Source: DAISJD01 sp036821645
GTDB taxonomy: Bacteria; Pseudomonadota; Alphaproteobacteria; ATCC43930; CGMCC-115725
Assembly (NCBI GenBank): GCA_036821645.1
Contig: DAISJD010000032.1
Coordinates: 1-27,836 of the forward strand
Direction of reading: 5' to 3'
DNA: 27,836 nt
Part shown: one piece after another, positions 1 to 8,687 of the stretch
How the letters are laid out: each line of letters begins with the position of its first letter
Numbering within the stretch: the stretch's first letter is position 1
The notes under the pieces: model-generated
Database searches by the model: none
The model's input: the letters and a program-made list of their open reading frames with translations, nothing else
Told to the model about the DNA's origin: nothing
Position numbers and translations under genes: made by a program

Positions 1-287
1 GGTAAACGGGCGGGGGTTGCCGAGGACCCTGCTGTTGGCCCGGGGCGGCAACGAGCTCGGCCGCTTAAAAGGGATCGGGAAATGGGACAGCCTTGGGGCC
101 GCAGCCCTAATCGTTTGGTACTGCCCCCACTCGACGCCCGCCCGTTAGGCCCGCCCGTGAGGCCCGCCATTAGTCCCGCAGAGTAAGCGCAGCCGAGCAG
201 TGCCGGGCCAGCATTGTCGCCCCATCGCGGCCATGGTTTTTAACGCAACCATGGCCGCGATCGTTCCGGGCGGCGGCGGATCGGGGG
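1..287. other. Left-edge region with no identifiable gene
   Basis: This GC-rich stretch lies downstream of hemB. Reading frame 1 of the plus strand is open from the window edge to a TAA at 184-186 (about 61 codons), so it could be the end of a gene entering from the left. Its translation is rich in Pro, Arg and Gly and matches no family I recognise. A second plus frame and one minus frame are also partly open, as expected for GC-rich DNA, so coding is unproven. I also considered a structured RNA because of the GC-rich complementary runs, but found no RNase P, tmRNA or 6S signature. The right part carries the inverted repeat listed separately. Confidence 0.25.
224..261 (-). terminator. Perfect 15-bp inverted repeat behind hemB, probable termination hairpin
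   Basis: Positions 224-238 and 247-261 are exact reverse complements (15 bp), separated by an 8-nt loop. The hairpin begins 27 bp beyond the hemB stop codon on the minus strand, where a terminator would be expected. No T-run follows on either strand, so it is not a textbook intrinsic terminator. It may instead stabilise the 3' end of the mRNA or be a protein-binding palindrome. Confidence 0.45.
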
Positions 288-1262
288 TTACCCGATCGCG
301 TCCAGATAGCGTTTGATGTCCTTGGCAAAATAGGTGATGACGTAATCGGCCCCGGCCCGTTTGAAGGCGAGCAGGGTTTCGAGCACGACCGCTTTCTCGT
401 CGATGGCGTTTGCTGCGGCGGCGAATTTGATCATGGCATATTCGCCGCTGACCTGATAGGCCCCCACGGGCAGCAAGGTGCGTTCTTTGATTTTGGCGAT
501 AATATCGAGATAGGCGATGCCCGGTTTAACCATCAGGATATCGGCCCCTTCGGCCACGTCCTGATCGGATTCCAACAGGGCCGCGCGCAGGTTGGCGGGA
601 TCTCCCTGATAGGTTTTGCGATCGCCGATGAGGGTGATGCCCGACGCATCGCGGAACGGTCCATAAAAGGACGACGAGAATTTCGTGGAATAGGACATGA
701 TCGGCAGGTGGCTGAACCCGCCCGCGTCCAAACTCTGGCGTAAGGACCGCACGACCCCATCCATCATGCCCGACGGGGCCAGAATATCGGCCCCGGCCCG
801 TGCAGCCACGAGCGCTTGACGCCCGAGATTGTCGAGGGTGGCGTCGTTATGCACGTGGCCGTCTTCGATGACACCGCAATGGCCGTGATCGGTATATTCG
901 CAAAAGCAGATATCGGCGATGACGTTGAGATCGGGGGCCGCCTCTTTGGTGGCGGCGATCATGCGATAGAACAAGCCCCGATCCGACCAGGAATCCGACC
1001 CGATCGCATCCTTATGATGGGAAACCCCGAACAGGATGACGGATTTGATCCCGGCGGCCCGCACGTCTTTGATTTCTGCGGCGAGTGCAGATTCCGGCAG
1101 GCGCATCACCCCCGGCATGGACGGGATCGGGGCGGGGCTGTCGATGCCTTCATCGACGAAAATCGGATAGATCAAATCATCGAGATGCAGATGGGTTTCG
1201 CGCATCAAATCCCGCAAAGGGGCTGTCCGGCGCAGCCGACGTAACCGGCGATCAGGAAACAC
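288..1262 (-). CDS. hemB: Delta-aminolevulinic acid dehydratase (porphobilinogen synthase)
   Basis: This cytoplasmic enzyme condenses two 5-aminolevulinate molecules to porphobilinogen, an early step of haem, sirohaem and cobalamin synthesis. Counting from the GTG at 1262, the protein is 324 residues, the usual family length. Both Schiff-base lysines are present: K194 in STKFSSSFYG and K246 in LMVKPG. The motif DICFCEYTDHGHCG supplies three cysteines (C119, C121, C129), so this is the zinc-cysteine type rather than the Mg-only type. An upstream in-frame TTG at 1280 would add six residues. I prefer the GTG because AGGAG lies about 10 nt before it and nothing resembling a ribosome site precedes the TTG. 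The gene is monocistronic here and divergent from the helicase gene. Confidence 0.96.
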   Translation of the reverse strand: MFPDRRLRRLRRTAPLRDLMRETHLHLDDLIYPIFVDEGIDSPAPIPSMPGVMRLPESALAAEIKDVRAAGIKSVILFGVSHHKDAIGSDSWSDRGLFYRMIAATKEAAPDLNVIADICFCEYTDHGHCGVIEDGHVHNDATLDNLGRQALVAARAGADILAPSGMMDGVVRSLRQSLDAGGFSHLPIMSYSTKFSSSFYGPFRDASGITLIGDRKTYQGDPANLRAALLESDQDVAEGADILMVKPGIAYLDIIAKIKERTLLPVGAYQVSGEYAMIKFAAAANAIDEKAVVLETLLAFKRAGADYVITYFAKDIKRYLDAIG

Positions 1263-1280
1263 GGGGCGATTGCTCCTCAA

Positions 1281-1627
1281 CTGAACGACATAGGATGGGC
1301 CGGATTGTGCCGGGTTTCAGGGATGAGGGCAAGGCGATGTCTTCTGGGGGGCCGACAGCTGATCTATTAATAAATATATTTTATTCCTAATCCATGCTTG
1401 AGCGAGAGTCTCGTTTTAAGCGAGAGTCATGTTTTAAGCGAGAGTCATGGGCGACCTCCTTTATCGAGGGTAAAGTGCTTTATTAATAAATGACTCAACT
1501 CTTTAATGATTTTAAACGCTGATAAACAGAAAAAATAATTGGACTTTACCGTCTGAATTGTAGTTCGATCGCTTCGTTGATTAGAGAGCGTCGTCATCCA
1601 TTGTAATCATAGAATTCGGATGGAAAA
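1281..1627. other. AT-rich divergent intergenic region upstream of the helicase gene
   Basis: This gene-free stretch lies between divergent hemB and the helicase gene. It is markedly more AT-rich than either neighbour and holds an 18-bp tandem repeat (1401-1454) bracketed by two copies of TATTAATAAAT (1365-1375 and 1481-1491). A weak promoter-like pair, TTGGAC near 1541 and TAGTTC about 17 bp downstream, could serve the helicase gene, but the match is poor. The region probably holds promoters and operators for both genes. Confidence 0.4.
1401..1454. repeat. 18-bp tandem direct repeat, three units
   Basis: The decamer AGCGAGAGTC starts at 1401, 1419 and 1437, giving an exact 18-bp period. Units one and two match over almost the full 18 bp (TCG versus ATG after the decamer), and the third diverges after position 12. 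A period near two helical turns would place each copy on roughly the same face of the DNA, as expected for regulator binding sites. A regulatory role is inferred from position only. Confidence 0.6.
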
Positions 1628-4600
1628 ATGCTGGATACAGTGACTGGAACCATCGCAAGCAAAGAGGATGGTGAACTGGGTTTGTTACAAGAAAAGCTGG
1701 AACGTGCCCGGACGGAGCTTCTGGATTTATCCACCCGCAATCGTTTGATCAATACGCCACGGGGGACAAAGGTAAAACAAGTAGAAATCATTGATGAGTT
1801 GAGTGCAGAGGTTTTTCGCCTGTTGGTCGCTGAGGGTAAGGTTATGACCTTTCTGCCGGGGCGTAGGGCTCCCGGTGCGGTCCCTGTTGAAGAGGGGGAC
1901 GACAGGGATGAAATTTCCGATCTGGCCCAACCCGAAGATGATGAGGTTGATGCACGCGGCGTTGCGTCGCGCCATGGCGACACTAAATTACAGACGCGGT
2001 TGACACCTGAAGGGCTGCAAAAGCGTCTGCTAGACCTTTATCTTGATGTCAAAACATTGCAGGAGGAACAAGGGGTCAATATTCTGTACCTCGCCTTGGG
2101 CATGTTGAAATGGTTCGAGGATGAAAAATCCGAAAAAGAGCGCTTTGCCCCTTTGATCCTGTTGCCGGTTGCATTGGAACGGGGATCGGTCGGCGAACGG
2201 TTCAAACTGCGCTGCCTGCCAGAAGACCCAACGGCCAATCTGTCGCTGGAGGCCCTGCTGAAGCGGCAATTTGGGGTGGAACTGCCCCAGTTTGCCATAG
2301 GTGACGATGCCTTCGATCCTGCGGCTTATCTGAAAATTGTGGCGGATACCGTATCGACGCAACCGCGTTGGGCGGTCTTGGATAATGACATTATCCTCGG
2401 TATGTTCTCGTTTGCGAAATTCCTGATGTATCGCGACCTTGACCAGGATGTTTGGCCGACCGGGCTCGGGATTGCCGACCACCCGATCGTATCCGGTCTT
2501 TTGAGGAATGGTTTCAAGGCCAGCGAGGGGTTGATCGATGAAGATGAGCCGATTGATCGGCATATCGATCCGCAAGATCTGGTGCATGTCGTCGATGCCG
2601 ATAGTTCTCAAACCATGGCGATCCATGAGGTGCGGCAGGGCCGCGACATGGTCATTCAGGGCCCGCCTGGTACCGGCAAGTCGCAAACCATCGCCAACAT
2701 CATTGCCTCGGCGGTTTACGACGGCAAGACCGTGTTGTTCGTGGCGGAAAAGATGGCGGCCCTTGAAGTCGTAAAACGTCGTCTGGATGCAAATGGCATC
2801 GGGGATATCTGTCTCGAACTGCATAGCAATAAAGCCAACAAGCGCGCTTTGCTGGAGGCATTGCGGCAGACATGGGATCTCGGGCGACCGAATGGTGCCG
2901 AAGATGGCGCCTTGATCGGCCAATTGCGCCGTAATCGCGATGCCTTAAACGAGCATGCCCGGCGTTTGCATCGCCGACAGCACCCTTGCGGCCTCAGTCC
3001 CTATCAGGTGATCGGCCATTTAGTCCGGCTGCGACGAACCAATCCAGGCCCGGCACAGTCCGTCTTGGCGGCACCGGAAAGCTGGTCTTTCCCGGAACGC
3101 CAGGAGCGGGCCTTGCTGCTGAAGGATTTGGCCGGCCGGATCGAGGATATTGGGCCACCCGCACAACATCCATGGCGCTATGCCCGGATTACCGTTGTGA
3201 CGCCGATGAATGTGGAGCGGATGGTGGAACGGCTCGGCACACTCCATGCCGACTACAACGCCTTGCTGACGGCGCGCGATCGGCTTTGTGCCCGTCTCGA
3301 TATCGCGGTGCCGGACAGGTTGCAGGATCTTGCGCCGGTGGTGCACCTCGCCCGGCGCGTTGCGGCGGCACCGACGCTCGATCCGACGACCATTGCTAAC
3401 GGTCTTTGGATCTCCGGGCAGGCAGAAATTGCGACCCTCGTCGCGGCGGGGGAACGGATCGGCGTCTTGCAGGATCAACTGGCGGGCATCGTCACGGCGC
3501 AGGCGCGCGATCATGATTTGGCGGCGGCTGGCGCATTGCTGACGCACTATGGTACCGCCTGGCTTCTGGCATGCGAACCCGGCTTCACGACGGTACAGAC
3601 AAACATCACGGCATTGTTGGAACGTCTTGCAGCGGCGCAGGCGGCGCTTGGACTGGATTATCCGATGCGGTTGGCATCGGTAACGAAGATGTGCCGGATC
3701 GCCGAACGGATTGCCGCAGCGCCGCCCTTCGATCCAGACACTATGATGCACGAAGTCTGGAAGAGTCGGGTGGCGGATCTGGCCGATCTGGTGGAAATCG
3801 GCCAGAAGGCCGCAACCCAGCGACAAGATCTTCAAGGCGTGTTTACGGCTGCGGCCTGGGACACGGACGTCGCGGCCGTGCGACAATGTCTTGCGACGCA
3901 AGCAAGCCGCACCCTGCGGTTCCTGAATGGCGATTTCAAGCGCGCGAAGCTGCTCGTCTCTACCCTGATGACCGGCGCAACGACGATGCCGATGAGCGAA
4001 CAACTCAAGCAGTTGGACGCCCTGATGGCCAACCAAAAAGACCTTGCGCGTCTTCTGGCCGAGGATGCTCTCGGGCGGGCGGCCTTCGGTCCTTTATGGC
4101 GTCGCGATCGGTCGGATTGGGGGATGCTGGCGCAGATCGTCACCTGGGTGCAGGATAATGGTGTCGGCACCCATGCTCATGACATCCGCCGCCTGGCGGC
4201 GACGCAGCCACCGTCGCAGGTCGTTGACTGCGTGCGCCCGGTCGAACGGGCGGCCGTCGCCGTCATGTCTCTTCTGGCCGATTTTCTCCCGCGCCTCCAG
4301 GCGGCGGCACCGGGGCTCTTGCCGATCGACTCGATCGACGACATCGCGCTGGAGAACGTGGCCGCGACGCTTGATGCATTGGCGGGGGCCGCCAACAGCT
4401 TGACGGGCGTTTTTGCAAAGCCGCCGCAGTCCCTGGCGGACCAACAGACTGTCTTGGCGCAACTGGCGGCTTTGCAGGCGGCGGCTGCCATCTTGAAGAC
4501 GCGAACCGCAGCCGATGGCCCCCTTCTGGGTGCTGCGGCGTTTGGCACGCAATGGCAGGGGGAAGCCTCGCGTTGGTCATGCCTGCGCGAGATTATCCAA

Positions 4601-7270
4601 TGGGCCGCAGGCAATGGCCCCGATCCTGACGCTCTGGTCGTTCAGAAGGCCGTCGGGCGCTGCATCGATCAACAGGAGGTTGATGAGGCCGCGACAGAGA
4701 TCACGCGCGCGACCCCAACGCTGATCACCGGCACGCAAGCGGTATTCGAGGCACTTTTGTTCGATCCGGTGGCGGCCTTCGGTGCCGAGCGGGTGTCCCT
4801 GATCCCACTCGACCGTTTGGTGCCCCAGATGGCAGTTTGGATCGAGCGGGCAGAAGATCTCAGCAAGTGGACGGCCTATACCGCCAAGGCCCAAGAAGCC
4901 CGGGCCAAGGGTTTGGCCGATCTTGTGGACCGGCTCGAAGAGGGGCGATTGGATGCAGGGTCCGTCGTGCCGGAATTCGAAAAGGCATATTTTGAGGCAC
5001 TGTTCGATTGGATGGTCAAGGATGACCCGGAACTTGTCCGGTTCGACGGTGACGGTCATACCCGCCTGGTTCGGGAATTCGCCGCGCTTGACCAAAACCG
5101 CATCACCCTTGCCCGTCGCGAAGTGGCCGCCCGCCACCATGAGCGCCTGCCGCGTCAGGATGGCGGTGTCGGCCCGATCGCCATCCTGCGGGGCGAAATC
5201 GCCAAACGCCGCAATCACCTGCCGATACGACAATTGATGAAGCGGGCCGGCCCTGCCATTCAATGCTTGAAACCCGTGCTCATGATGAGCCCGCTATCCG
5301 TTGCCCAGTTTCTCGAACCGGGGGGATTGACCTTCGATCTGTTGGTTATTGACGAAGCGTCCCAGATCCAACCGGTCGATGCGATCGGTGCCATCGCCCG
5401 GTGTCGGCAGATCGTCGTCGTCGGCGACGACAAACAACTGCCGCCAACCCGTTTCTTCGACAAGGTCCTGGCCGGGGACGATGATGACGAGGATGAAACG
5501 ACGACGAATATCACGGATGTCGAAAGCGTTTTGGGACTTTGCGTTTCGAAGGGAATACCCCAGCGCATGCTGCGATGGCACTATCGCAGTCGCCACCAGT
5601 CGTTGATCGCGATTTCGAATCGCCAGTTCTATGAGGATAAGCTCTTTATCGTGCCGAGCCCCTACACGGCCGGAGCGGGGATGGGGCTCGCGTTCCATCA
5701 CTTGTCCGATACAGTTTACGAGAGCGGGGCCAATATCGAAGAAGCAAAACAGGTCGCAGAGGCCATCGTCAGACATGCCCGTGAAAATCCCAACCTGTCA
5801 TTGGGGGTTGCGACCTTTTCCACAAAGCAGCGTCGTGCCGTGCTCGACGAACTGGAACGCCTGCGCCGTTTGAACAAGGACACCGAAGACTTTTTTACCA
5901 ACGGCCATCCGGCAGAGCCGTTCTTCGTCAAGAATTTGGAAAATATACAAGGTGACGAACGCGACGTGATCTTTATTTCCGTTGGTTATGGCAAGAATGC
6001 TGCGGGCTCTATGAGCATGAGCTTCGGTCCGCTCAATCGCGATGGCGGGGAGCGCCGTCTCAACGTGTTGATCAGTCGGGCAAAACGGCGATGCGACGTT
6101 TTCTCCTCGATCACAGACGGAGATATCGATACGGAAAAGGCGAAGGGCAAGGGGGTTTTCGCATTCAAACTATTCCTGCATTTTGCCCGGACCGGCGCGC
6201 TTACCATGGGGCATAAAACCGATCGGGATCATGACAGTCCGTTCGAGCAACAGGTGGCCGATGCCCTGAAGGCGCGCGGCTATATCGTGCATCCCCAGGT
6301 GGGCTTGGCGGGGTTCTTCATCGATCTTGCCGTAGCGGATATCGACCGACCTGGGCGGTACATTCTGGGTATCGAATGCGATGGTATTGCCTACCATGGC
6401 GCGGGCTCGGCCCGCGATCGCGACCGGTTGCGAAAAGCGGTGCTGGAAGATCATGGGTGGATTCTCCATCGCATTTGGAGTGCCGACTGGTTTAACCGCC
6501 CACAGCAAGAATTGGTGAAAGTCATGGCCGCCATCGATGCCGCCAAGGAAGAACTTGCCGCCCGTGACGGTGCCGCCGCCGTGACGGTGCGGGCGGTGCC
6601 GATTGAAATCGTGACCGTGGAACGAGAAACCGTGACCGAGGTCGGTCTGCAACCGATCGCTGACATGAATGGTGGCCTCGGCAAGGGTCGTCTAGCGGTG
6701 CCGTCGTATGTCCAGGCTACTCTCGATGTCAAACCCGACAGCGAACTGCATGAAGTCACATTGGGGATGATGGAGGATCTGGTTCTTCAGATTGTCAGGT
6801 GCGAAGGGCCGATCCATCGCGATGAAATCGTTACGCGCCTGCGCGATCATTGGGGATTGCAGCGCGCCGGTGGGCGTATTCGGCAGGCGATCGAAAACGG
6901 TATCGCGGTCGCCGTTGAATCTGGTGGGTTATCCCGCGATGGCGATTTTTATACCGTGCCCGGTCAGGAAATTGCGGTTAGAGACAGAAGCGAAGCCCAA
7001 TCCCCAACTCTGCGCAAGCCCGAAATGTTGGCCCCGATGGAGATCCAAAAGGCCGTTCTCGTGTATGCTGCCGCGAAACTCTGTGTCACAGAAGAAGAAG
7101 CGGTTACCGGCGTTTCGCGTCTCTTTGGGTTCAGATCGACCAGCGCCCAATTGAAAAACCTGATCGCGGGCGTGATTGCGGCGGCAGAAGGGGCGGGGCT
7201 TCTGGTCCGGCAGGGGGGACTGCTGCGCGTGTCGCCCGAACAACCGTCGGACAGGGGACCGGGCGGCTGA
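1628..7270 (+). CDS. DUF4011 / SF1 helicase / Vsr-like nuclease / DUF3320 giant defence protein
   Basis: This 1880-residue protein has an N-terminal DUF4011 motif (LLDLSTRNRLINT near residue 35) and Walker A GPPGTGKS at 345-352. A long helical insert carries two kinds of internal repeat. The helicase core resumes with the Walker B motif VIDEAS (D1242) and GDDKQLPPT, then a C-terminal RecA lobe with QGDERDVIFIS and NVLISRAKRR. Residues about 1536-1635 form a Vsr/DUF559-like endonuclease fold with E1540, D1566 and E1583-C-D1585-G-x-x-Y-H, followed by ARDRDRLR. A DUF3320-type module ends the protein. Such proteins occur in anti-phage defence islands and are thought to unwind and cut foreign DNA. 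Here the gene stands alone, without methylase or partner, so function is inferred from domains. ATG 1628 was chosen because it opens the conserved N-terminus. Base composition resembles the host, suggesting long residence. Confidence 0.9.
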   Translation: MLDTVTGTIASKEDGELGLLQEKLERARTELLDLSTRNRLINTPRGTKVKQVEIIDELSAEVFRLLVAEGKVMTFLPGRRAPGAVPVEEGDDRDEISDLAQPEDDEVDARGVASRHGDTKLQTRLTPEGLQKRLLDLYLDVKTLQEEQGVNILYLALGMLKWFEDEKSEKERFAPLILLPVALERGSVGERFKLRCLPEDPTANLSLEALLKRQFGVELPQFAIGDDAFDPAAYLKIVADTVSTQPRWAVLDNDIILGMFSFAKFLMYRDLDQDVWPTGLGIADHPIVSGLLRNGFKASEGLIDEDEPIDRHIDPQDLVHVVDADSSQTMAIHEVRQGRDMVIQGPPGTGKSQTIANIIASAVYDGKTVLFVAEKMAALEVVKRRLDANGIGDICLELHSNKANKRALLEALRQTWDLGRPNGAEDGALIGQLRRNRDALNEHARRLHRRQHPCGLSPYQVIGHLVRLRRTNPGPAQSVLAAPESWSFPERQERALLLKDLAGRIEDIGPPAQHPWRYARITVVTPMNVERMVERLGTLHADYNALLTARDRLCARLDIAVPDRLQDLAPVVHLARRVAAAPTLDPTTIANGLWISGQAEIATLVAAGERIGVLQDQLAGIVTAQARDHDLAAAGALLTHYGTAWLLACEPGFTTVQTNITALLERLAAAQAALGLDYPMRLASVTKMCRIAERIAAAPPFDPDTMMHEVWKSRVADLADLVEIGQKAATQRQDLQGVFTAAAWDTDVAAVRQCLATQASRTLRFLNGDFKRAKLLVSTLMTGATTMPMSEQLKQLDALMANQKDLARLLAEDALGRAAFGPLWRRDRSDWGMLAQIVTWVQDNGVGTHAHDIRRLAATQPPSQVVDCVRPVERAAVAVMSLLADFLPRLQAAAPGLLPIDSIDDIALENVAATLDALAGAANSLTGVFAKPPQSLADQQTVLAQLAALQAAAAILKTRTAADGPLLGAAAFGTQWQGEASRWSCLREIIQWAAGNGPDPDALVVQKAVGRCIDQQEVDEAATEITRATPTLITGTQAVFEALLFDPVAAFGAERVSLIPLDRLVPQMAVWIERAEDLSKWTAYTAKAQEARAKGLADLVDRLEEGRLDAGSVVPEFEKAYFEALFDWMVKDDPELVRFDGDGHTRLVREFAALDQNRITLARREVAARHHERLPRQDGGVGPIAILRGEIAKRRNHLPIRQLMKRAGPAIQCLKPVLMMSPLSVAQFLEPGGLTFDLLVIDEASQIQPVDAIGAIARCRQIVVVGDDKQLPPTRFFDKVLAGDDDDEDETTTNITDVESVLGLCVSKGIPQRMLRWHYRSRHQSLIAISNRQFYEDKLFIVPSPYTAGAGMGLAFHHLSDTVYESGANIEEAKQVAEAIVRHARENPNLSLGVATFSTKQRRAVLDELERLRRLNKDTEDFFTNGHPAEPFFVKNLENIQGDERDVIFISVGYGKNAAGSMSMSFGPLNRDGGERRLNVLISRAKRRCDVFSSITDGDIDTEKAKGKGVFAFKLFLHFARTGALTMGHKTDRDHDSPFEQQVADALKARGYIVHPQVGLAGFFIDLAVADIDRPGRYILGIECDGIAYHGAGSARDRDRLRKAVLEDHGWILHRIWSADWFNRPQQELVKVMAAIDAAKEELAARDGAAAVTVRAVPIEIVTVERETVTEVGLQPIADMNGGLGKGRLAVPSYVQATLDVKPDSELHEVTLGMMEDLVLQIVRCEGPIHRDEIVTRLRDHWGLQRAGGRIRQAIENGIAVAVESGGLSRDGDFYTVPGQEIAVRDRSEAQSPTLRKPEMLAPMEIQKAVLVYAAAKLCVTEEEAVTGVSRLFGFRSTSAQLKNLIAGVIAAAEGAGLLVRQGGLLRVSPEQPSDRGPGG

Positions 7271-7424
7271 GACGAGGCCATGGGGTTCTTTGGTGTCAAG
7301 GCGATCGAAACCTGGACGTGAGCGTTTATCCGAGGCGGGACTGACGGTCCGGCTTTGTGTTGGATCCGCCTCTGGGGTATATCCAGTGGATGTCGATCAC
7401 GATCAAAGAGAGAGCGAGGCCGTC

Positions 7425-8681
7425 ATGGCGGAGAGGCGGTTGTTGGTGTGGTTCATCAATATGGGCCATGCCTTGGATCACATGATGATGTTGATTTTCC
7501 CGACCGCGATCCTGGCCATGGGCGATGCGTTCGGCGAGCGGTACGAGGCCCTGTTGGCGTTGTCGCTCGGTGGGTTCATCGCGTTTGGTGCCGGGTCCCT
7601 GCCGGCGGGTTGGCTTGGCGATCGGTGGGGTCGGCGCAATATGCTCGCGGTTTTCTTTTTGGGACTCGGCACCGCCGCGATCCTGACGGGGCTCAGCCCG
7701 TCGCCGGTTTGGCTTGGGGTCACGATGACCGCGATGGGAATGTTCGCGGCGATCTATCATCCGGTCGGCACGGCCCTGTTGGTGGCGGGCAGCGACCGGA
7801 TGGGCCGGGCGATCGGGGTGAATGGGGTTTGGGGCAATCTCGGCATCGCCTCGGCCGCCGGGATCACCGGGGTGATCGTCACATTTTTGGGCTGGCGGTT
7901 TGCCTTCATCCTGCCGGGTGGGGTTGCCGTCATCCTCGGCCTTTTGTTTCTACGCCTCGTCCCGGACGAGGGCCGCCCAAAGCCCCACCCAGTTCCCCAC
8001 CAAGCGCCCCGCCCGGCGGCGACCCAAGTGCCGGGGCAACAGGCACCGCAAACGGCATCGGGGGGATCCGACGCGGTGCGGGCCTTCATCGTGTTGGCCC
8101 TGGTTTCGATTTTCGGCAGCATCGTGTTTCAGTCGGTGACGATCTCTTTGCCGAAACTCTTGGATGAACGGTTGACCGGCCTCACCGGCCTGCCGATCGG
8201 CATCGGGGCCGTGGTGTTTTCGATCTATCTTGCCGGTGCCGTCACGCAACTGATCATCGGGCGTCTGCTGGACCGGCATAGTTTGCGGCGGATCTTCCTG
8301 CCGATCGCGGCCTTGCAGGCCCCGTTTCTGATCCTGGCGGCGTTTGCCGGGGGCTGGCTCGTCGTGGCGGCCATGAGCGTCATGATGGTCGCGATCTTCG
8401 GGCAGGTGACGATCAACGATGCCATGGTCGCCCATTACACCCGCCCGGCCTGGCGAAGCCGGGTCTATGCCGTGCGATACATGATGTCGTTCGGGGCCAG
8501 TGCCGCCGCCGTTCCCCTGGTCGCCCGCCTGCATGAGGCGGGGGCCGGGGTTGGCGCTGGGACTGGGACGGGGTTTACCGACTTGTTTCTGGTCTTGGCC
8601 GGGTGCGGGGCGATGGTGTTCTTGGGTGCGCTTGTTTTCCCGAGAACGGGGCCTGGGCTCTCGGCAAGACCCGCCCGCTGA
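7425..8681 (+). CDS. MFS family permease
   Basis: This 418-residue inner-membrane protein has two halves of about six hydrophobic segments joined by a hydrophilic Pro/Gln-rich linker around residues 185-215. The first loop holds the MFS signature GWLGDRWGRRN between helices 2 and 3. FINMGHALDH in helix 1 and AAIYHPVGT in helix 4 recall the fosmidomycin-resistance-like and related drug/metabolite branch, but the substrate cannot be read from sequence. An in-frame extension upstream reaches into the helicase gene's tail. ATG 7425 is preferred because GAGG lies 5 nt upstream and the first transmembrane helix starts right after it. It ends 6 bp from the stop of the convergent EamA gene. Confidence 0.88.
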   Translation: MAERRLLVWFINMGHALDHMMMLIFPTAILAMGDAFGERYEALLALSLGGFIAFGAGSLPAGWLGDRWGRRNMLAVFFLGLGTAAILTGLSPSPVWLGVTMTAMGMFAAIYHPVGTALLVAGSDRMGRAIGVNGVWGNLGIASAAGITGVIVTFLGWRFAFILPGGVAVILGLLFLRLVPDEGRPKPHPVPHQAPRPAATQVPGQQAPQTASGGSDAVRAFIVLALVSIFGSIVFQSVTISLPKLLDERLTGLTGLPIGIGAVVFSIYLAGAVTQLIIGRLLDRHSLRRIFLPIAALQAPFLILAAFAGGWLVVAAMSVMMVAIFGQVTINDAMVAHYTRPAWRSRVYAVRYMMSFGASAAAVPLVARLHEAGAGVGAGTGTGFTDLFLVLAGCGAMVFLGALVFPRTGPGLSARPAR

Positions 8682-8687
8682 TCCGGG

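Noticed and set aside
1..223. Possible structured RNA (RNase P or tmRNA-like) at the left edge
   Set aside because: It is GC-rich and has complementary runs, but none of the conserved core sequences of these RNAs could be found.
1401..1454. CRISPR array
   Set aside because: The period is only 18 bp, there are three units and no unique spacers.
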